Positions 34,200 through 38,679 of a stretch of 38,679 nucleotides of DNA are shown piece after piece. Position numbers and translations under genes: made by a program. Below the pieces are notes generated by a model that saw nothing but the letters and a program-made list of their open reading frames with translations, was not told the DNA's origin and ran no database searches. Each line of letters begins with the position of its first letter. Positions within the stretch are counted from its first letter, which is position 1. This stretch comes from Phoronis australis (Eukaryota > Phoronida > Phoronidae), in contig NMRA01000544.1 of assembly GCA_002633005.1 (NCBI GenBank), positions 170,479 through 209,157 on the forward strand. Reading direction: 5' to 3'.

Positions 34200-34864
34200 C
34201 CTGCCGGTTAGATCGTTTTTACATATCCAATGATATCAGCGACTATAGTGCATCCTTTTTTCCTTGTGCCTTTTCAGACCATGATTTTGTATTTCTTTGT
34301 GTCAGGGTTGCTGCCCCAAAAATCCCACTTATAATTCCTACTGGAAGTGTAACGTTTCGGTTTTAAAATCACCTCTATTCCGTAGCGATCTTATCTCTCT
34401 GTGGTCTCGCCTGGATCGAGCCCCTGTAAAGAGCCCCGAGTGGTGGGACCAGTGCAAGTGTATATTCAAATACCTTATTATTCAACACAGCAGACGTATT
34501 CGCTCTATATTACGTATTAACATAATTGTCTGAGAACGAGTATCATGAAAGGTACTTCATCATTACGATATAACTGGTAAAGGCGCTGCATTGGCATCTG
34601 AGCTGAAATGGAAACTACAATGATCCTTATATAACCTACAAAACGAAGGGGTAAAAATTCGTTCGAGAGCATGCCTCTTGGACTGTAACGAACAACCTTC
34701 TCATAATTTTCTCTTCGCGAGAAGCAAAATGCTCGCAATAAGATAATTCCGTCTCTCACTATTGGTCGGAATTTGGTGACTGATACTGAGGATATCATGA
34801 GTGAAGAGCATAATTATTATAGTACTTTATATTCACGTGAACCTCTGGATGAGGATCTCTGTGA
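34200..34864 (+). pseudogene. Decayed retrotransposon ORF2 fragment
   Basis: Directly after the ORF1 stop the reading resumes, not at the start of ORF2 but near the end of its AP-type endonuclease: RLDRFYISNDIS and FSDHDFVFL, with the conserved SDH. Next comes the linker typical of L1/Tx1 proteins (SYWKCNVSVLKSPLF, WWDQCKCIFKYLIIQHSRR). Frameshifted pieces of the pre-RT region follow (VKIRSRACLLD, YYSTLYSREPLDEDLCEQ). Several stops and frameshifts interrupt it. About the first 200 residues of the endonuclease and the whole RT core are missing. The fragment ends abruptly where the first tandem unit begins. Confidence 0.75.
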
Positions 34865-34883
34865 GCAGTGCTGTAGCTGTTAA

Positions 34884-35015
34884 TTGTGGGTTGTTAAGAA
34901 ATGCTTACTCTCAATGCCAATTACCTGCTTCTGCTGTGATTTCGTACATTTTAAAATGAAAACTTTGGCAAAACATGTTAAATTAGAAGACCATAGAAGA
35001 GCAAAAGGACTCTGA
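34884..35015 (+). other. Short ORF with a C2H2-finger-like motif, copy 1
   Basis: A 43-codon frame runs between a TAA and a TGA. It contains CFCCDFVHFKMKTLAKHVKL followed by EDH, that is C-x2-C-x12-H-x5-H with a Phe and a Leu near the usual places. No good start codon precedes the finger except an internal ATG. It may be an exon remnant captured from a zinc-finger gene or transposon protein, or a coincidence. The copy in the next unit keeps the frame. Confidence 0.35.
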
Positions 35016-35184
35016 ACATACCAGAGCCATCTCCGAGAAGCACCAAGACCAAACAGTATATAAGAGTCATAGATTAAGGTTGTTATAGATGGAAGAAACT
35101 GAATTTCTATCACATTCATACATGATGTACTTATTTTTTCTTTGCTTTAATAAAACCATAGATCAACTCTATACTGTCTTAATT

Positions 35185-35276
35185 GAGCAAGCCCATGACA
35201 TTTCGCATGGTTCCAAAACTATTTTATTATCAAAGACCCTCAATAGGGGGTGCATGAGATGATAAGTTGATAAGAA
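35185..35276 (-). pseudogene. Antisense U2 snRNA pseudogene, copy 1
   Basis: On the + strand the bases align collinearly with the reverse complement of U2, from GAGCAAGCCC through TTCCAAAA, the hairpin ACCCTCAATAGGGGGT and GATAAGTTGATAAGAA. That is roughly U2 nucleotides 45-132. Many substitutions disrupt the Sm-site region (TTCCAAAACTATT instead of TTCCAAAAATCAG), so it is not functional. Similarity stops just before the ORF1 remnant begins. Confidence 0.75.
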
Positions 35277-36245
35277 TGTACTTTTAAAGATCAAAGTATG
35301 TGTTCTTTGAATGAAGAAAAATTAGAAACATGCAAACGGCATATGGAAAGTAGTGAGATTGGCGCATGCCTTTCTCAGTCACTCTCACCATTTGGGCAAG
35401 TCATCGGTGTAAAGAGAAGTCTTCCGTTACAGGAAGCTATTTGTTTGAATAATGGTTTGTTGAGTAATTATAAAACAAGCGAGAGAGGTACTGCATACTT
35501 TTTCTATGATTTACAATAAAGAACGTAGCTGGCCGGTCCTGATCACGATGAAAGGGAGGCCCCGCTTTATCTGAACTGTAAGTAGGTTGGGCACCTGAGA
35601 AGCAAATGCAAGACACCCCATTGCTGTGCCTGGCATGGATACGGTCGTTTGACTGGTAAATGGGAACCCTGTAAACATGCGTCACAGTTCAGTCCCCCTA
35701 AGCTTGAGGTGGACAATCTTCCCACTCAGGACAACACCTCCGTAATCTTTGAGACCCCGCTGGATACTGCAGCCGCTGCTTCTACAAAGACCCCAGTGCC
35801 TGCGTATCAGTCTCCTTATTTGGTAAACGGTATTTCATTATGGGACACAGCCTCTTAAACGACCAGCAAACATTTCCACATCTTCCCCTGATGACTGACG
35901 ACTCGTGCGCTTCTTTAATCACCGTTGACAGTCGTCGGCAGAAGTGGAAAGCCAGGGACTCTCTACCTCATTAGCATGGACCATTTCTGCAGAGCTTATT
36001 TTTTCACATTTTCATCCTCGGTACCTTTCACCTCATTCTAGTTTCTTCATTTTTACAATGCATATTTTAATTAAAATTTGCATACCTCAATGTTAATGGT
36101 TGTATGGACCCTACTAAGCGTAATGGTATATTTGCCCATGTCAGGTCACACAATGTGGACATAATGTTTTTGCAAGAGCCTAACAAATGTTTTTTTTGCA
36201 GTGTGCAGGGTAGTAAAATTTCTTTTATTACTTATTACTCCCATA
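35277..36245 (+). pseudogene. ORF1 and ORF2 N-terminal remnants, copy 1
   Basis: Broken relatives of the ORF1 at 33246. The first block, 35298-35519, contains LSQSLSPFGQVIGVKRS (compare VAKALSPFGQVVAVYEE). A frameshifted zinc-knuckle block near 35545-35660 includes HLRSKCKTPHC, and a C-terminal block has LKRPANISTSSPDD. At 36071 the start of ORF2 follows: LNVNGCMDPTKRNG and VDIMFLQEPNK, with the Asn and Glu of an AP-endonuclease active site. It is cut off after about 45 residues by the 3' flank of the U2 gene. A 3'-truncated non-LTR copy is unusual, since such elements normally lose their 5' end. Confidence 0.75.
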
Positions 36246-36437
36246 GGGAGTGGGCCAATCCTGGAGGTACTGCAATACCAGGTCAACCCGTGGCAAAGGT
36301 GGAGCAAGCCCCTAACACTTCGCCCAGTTCCAAAAATCAGTTTAATATCGAAGTCCCCCAATGGGGGACGTATCAGATATTAAGCTGATAAGAACAGATA
36401 CTACACTTTGATCTTAGCCAAAAGGCCGAGAAGCGAT
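36246..36437 (-). ncRNA. U2 spliceosomal snRNA, copy 1
   Basis: A full-length 192-nt U2 on the - strand. It has the 5' end ATCGCTTCTCGGCC, the branch-site recognition stretch GTGTAGTATCTGTTC, stem-loop II with GTCCCCCATTGGGGGAC, the Sm site ACTGATTTTTGGAAC, loop III, and stem-loop IV with the TATTGCAGTACCT loop that binds U2B''/U2A'. ATCAAAG before the branch-site motif is the invertebrate form. U2 base-pairs with the intron branch point in the spliceosome. Nothing in the sequence looks broken. Downstream of the 3' end, GTAATAAAAGAA is a possible 3' box. Confidence 0.95.
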
Positions 36438-36483
36438 ATTGAGTGCAGTTTAACAGCTTCATTATATTTAGAGACTGCATACA

Positions 36484-36497
36484 CTACACTGGTGTAG
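36484..36497 (-). promoter_or_regulatory. Candidate U2 proximal sequence element, copy 1
   Basis: A perfect 14-bp palindrome CTACACTGGTGTAG lies at -47 to -60 relative to the U2 5' end. The pol II snRNA proximal element sits there in other animals. The flanking bases are also conserved between the two units. Confidence 0.45.
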
Positions 36498-36745
36498 GTA
36501 AGTGTTTGATGCAACAATTCAGATGCTTAGTCAACAAATATCAAATGAACTATTTACCACCATCACCAGGATACAAGCAGATGAAACTGTAAACTAAAAA
36601 CATTATAAAAATCCCGGGCCATCAAGTCAATCAATTAATTTCCAAAAAATTAAAAAAGGCTTGTAGGTCAAGAAACGATGCAGTGACACCTGTTGGGAAA
36701 ATAGAGCACTGACTTCATCAATTAAAGCAGTGCTGTAGCTGTTAA

Positions 36746-36880
36746 TTGTGGGTTGTTAAGATATGCTTACTCTCAATGCCAATTACCTGCTTCTGCTGTG
36801 ACTTTGTGCATTTAAAAATGAAAACTTTGGCAAAACATGTTAAATTAGAAGACCATAGAAGAGCAAAAGAAGGACTCTGA
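36746..36880 (+). other. Short ORF with a C2H2-finger-like motif, copy 2
   Basis: Same frame as copy 1 with one extra in-frame codon (GAA). Of five substitutions between the copies, four are at third codon positions and three are silent (GAT/GAC, TTC/TTT, GTA/GTG). Both Cys and both His are kept. Confidence 0.35.
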
Positions 36881-37052
36881 ACAAACCAGAGCCATATCCG
36901 AGAAGCACCAAGATCAAACAGTACATCATAACAGTCCTAGATTAAGGTTGTTATAGATGGTAGAAACTGAATTTCTATCACACTCATACATGATGTACTT
37001 ATTTTTTCTTTGCTTTAATAAAACCATAAATCGACTCTATACTGTCTGAATG

Positions 37053-37144
37053 GAGCAAGCCCATGAATTTTTGCATGGTTCCAAAATTATTTTATTACCA
37101 AAGACCCTCAATAGCGGGTGCATGAGATGATAAGTTGATAAGAA
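37053..37144 (-). pseudogene. Antisense U2 snRNA pseudogene, copy 2
   Basis: Counterpart of the copy-1 pseudogene in the second unit, with the same order of U2 blocks and slightly different substitutions (for example ATAGCGGGTG in the hairpin). Its presence in both units shows that it predates the tandem duplication. Confidence 0.75.
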
Positions 37145-38112
37145 TGTACTTTTTAAGATCAAAGTATGTGTTCTTTGAAAGAAGAAAAATTAGAAACATG
37201 CAAACGGCATATGGAAAGAAGTGAGATTGGTGCATGCCTTTCTCAGTCACTCTCACCATTTGGTCAAGTCATTGCTGTAAAGAGAAGTCTTCCGTTACAG
37301 GAAGCTATTTGTTTGAACAATGGTTTGTTGAGTAATTATAAAACAAGCGAGAGAGGTACTGCATACTTTTTCTATGATTTACAATAAAGAACATAGCTGG
37401 CCGGTCCTGATCACGATGAAAGGGAGGCCCCGCTTTGTCTGAACTGTAAGTAGGTTGGGCACATGAGAAGCAAATGCAAGACACCCCATTGCTGTGACTG
37501 GCATGCATACGGCCGTTTGACTGGTAAATGGGAACCCTGTACACATGCGTCACAGTTCAGTCCCCCTAAGCTTGAGGTGGACAATCTTCCCACTCAGGAC
37601 AACACCTCCGTAAACTATGAGACCACGCTGGATACTGCAGTCGCTGCTTCTACAAAGACCCCAGTGCCTGCGTGTCAGTCTCCTTATTTGGTAAACGGAA
37701 TTTCATTATGGAACACAGCCTCTTAAACGACCAGCAAACATTTCCACATCTTCCCCTGATGACTGACGACTCGTGCGCTTCTTTAATCACCATTGACAGT
37801 CGTCGGCAGAAGTGGAAAGCCAGGGACTCTCTACCTCATTAGCATGGACCATTTCTGCAGAGCTTATCTTTTCACATTTTCATCCTCGGTACCTTTCACC
37901 TCATTCTAGTTTCTTTATTTTTACAATGCATAGTTTAATTAAAATTTGCATACCTCAATGTTAATGGTTGTATGGACCCTACTAAGCGTAATGGTAAATT
38001 TGCCCATGTCAGGTCACACAATGTGGACATAATGTTTTTGCAAGAGCCTAACAAAGGTTTTTTTGCAGTGTGCAGGGTAGTAAGATTTCCTTTATTACTT
38101 ATTACTCCCATA
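37145..38112 (+). pseudogene. ORF1 and ORF2 N-terminal remnants, copy 2
   Basis: Second copy of the same remnant, with the same frameshifts and the same truncation point. The ORF2 start is at about 37939 (LNVNGCMDPTKRNGKFAHV). The shared lesions show decay before duplication. Confidence 0.75.
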
Positions 38113-38304
38113 GGGAGTGGGCCAATCCTGGAGGTACTGCAATACCAGGTCAACCCGTGGCAAAGGCGGAGCAAGCCCCTAACACTTCGCCCAGTTCCAA
38201 AAATCAGTTTAATATCGAAGTCCCCCAATGGGGGACATATCAGATATTAAGCTGATAAGAACAGATACTACACTTTGATCTTAGCCAAAAGGCCGAGAAG
38301 CGAT
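38113..38304 (-). ncRNA. U2 spliceosomal snRNA, copy 2
   Basis: Identical to the other U2 gene except at two positions: nucleotide 68 (C in copy 1, U here, next to stem IIb) and nucleotide 138 (A in copy 1, G here). Branch-site region, Sm site and stem-loop IV are intact. The change at 68 alters a base that copy 1 keeps in the usual GAUACGUCC form, so copy 1 is the better canonical gene. Confidence 0.94.
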
Positions 38305-38350
38305 ATTGAGTGCAGTTTAACAGCTTCATTATATTTAGAGACTGCATACA

Positions 38351-38364
38351 CTACACTGGTGTAG
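38351..38364 (-). promoter_or_regulatory. Candidate U2 proximal sequence element, copy 2
   Basis: The same palindrome, at the identical -47 to -60 position upstream of the second U2 gene. Confidence 0.45.
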
Positions 38365-38679
38365 GTAAGTGTTTGATGCAACAATTCAGATGCATAGTCA
38401 ACAAATACCAAATGAAGTATTTACCACCATTGCCAAGATACAAGGGGATCAAACTCTAATCTAAAAATTTTAATATAAAACTCTTGGGCCATCAAGTCAA
38501 TCAATTAACTTTTAATTAATTGCAAAGGGCTTGTTAAATGTAGGTCAAGAAACAACGTCCTGACACCTGTTGGGAAGGCCGAGAACTGATTACATGAGTA
38601 AAGGCAATGCTGTAAAGCATCGATGTAGATAACAGAGAACTCATTGTGAGCTTTTTGTGTTTTGTGTGTGTGTCCTGGT
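38365..38679. other. Right edge of the window
   Basis: This holds the diverging end of the second tandem unit and then unique-looking sequence with a short GT-rich run at the end. No gene is seen. Confidence 0.5.

Larger units (their letters stand above)
34865..36726. repeat. Tandem U2/retroelement unit, copy 1
   Basis: This unit and the next are head-to-tail copies about 1.86-1.88 kb long, with only a few percent differences and small indels. Content in order: a C2H2-like short ORF, an antisense U2 pseudogene, an ORF1 remnant, an ORF2 N-terminal remnant, a complete U2 gene on the - strand and its upstream promoter region. The start is defined by GCAGTGCTGTAGCTGTTAAT at 34865 and again at 36727. 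Confidence 0.9.
36727..38603. repeat. Tandem U2/retroelement unit, copy 2
   Basis: Second copy of the same unit. Corresponding landmarks are offset by 1862 to 1868 bases. After about 38420 the copies diverge more. A faint start of a third copy (GCAATGCTGTA at about 38604) is too short to confirm before the window ends. Confidence 0.9.

Noticed and set aside
35437-38250. Several 60-97 codon frames across the tandem units
   Set aside because: They cross frameshifted ORF1/ORF2 remnants or run through the antisense of the U2 genes.

Overview
This is a eukaryotic nuclear window. It has multi-exon genes with GT-AG introns, long AT-rich non-coding stretches, many decayed transposable elements and two spliceosomal U2 snRNA genes. 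The U2 genes carry the AUCAAAG form of the branch-site region that I associate with invertebrates. Together with a metazoan USP2-type deubiquitinase, a C-type lectin exon, a Penelope-like element and a Tx1/L1-like non-LTR element, this suggests a marine invertebrate, perhaps an invertebrate deuterostome (lancelet, hemichordate or echinoderm). The species cannot be fixed from the sequence.

Layout. (1) 1-6060: a lectin terminal exon (2421-2671) and otherwise repeat-like DNA, bracketed by two diverged inverted repeats (about 1-600 and 5390-6060). (2) 6061-10500: no gene seen; a 47-bp minisatellite, a perfect palindrome and a tRNA-like SINE piece lie just upstream of the next gene. (3) 10518-23212: a complete USP2-like ubiquitin hydrolase coding region on the + strand. 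It has ten exons whose phases all join, giving 627 residues with the full Cys/His/Asn triad and the four zinc cysteines. (4) 23400-27050: space between two convergent genes, probably partly 3' UTR. (5) 27052-31861: the last five coding exons, on the - strand, of a glutamine-rich, coiled-coil protein of unknown identity. A broken Penelope-like element lies in its last intron. (6) 33186-38679: a non-LTR retrotransposon and U2 snRNA locus. A 24-nt exact U2 5' fragment abuts an intact zinc-knuckle ORF1 and a decayed ORF2. Next come two tandem units of about 1.87 kb. Each holds a short C2H2-like ORF, an antisense U2 pseudogene, ORF1/ORF2 remnants and one apparently intact U2 gene on the - strand.

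The genes do not form a pathway. USP2 is a ubiquitin-chain protease; the Q-rich protein looks like a transcription cofactor tail; U2 snRNA serves splicing. The most unusual part is the U2/retrotransposon array, which fits an element lineage that targets U2 genes (the Keno type is the known example) becoming part of the U2 repeat unit itself.
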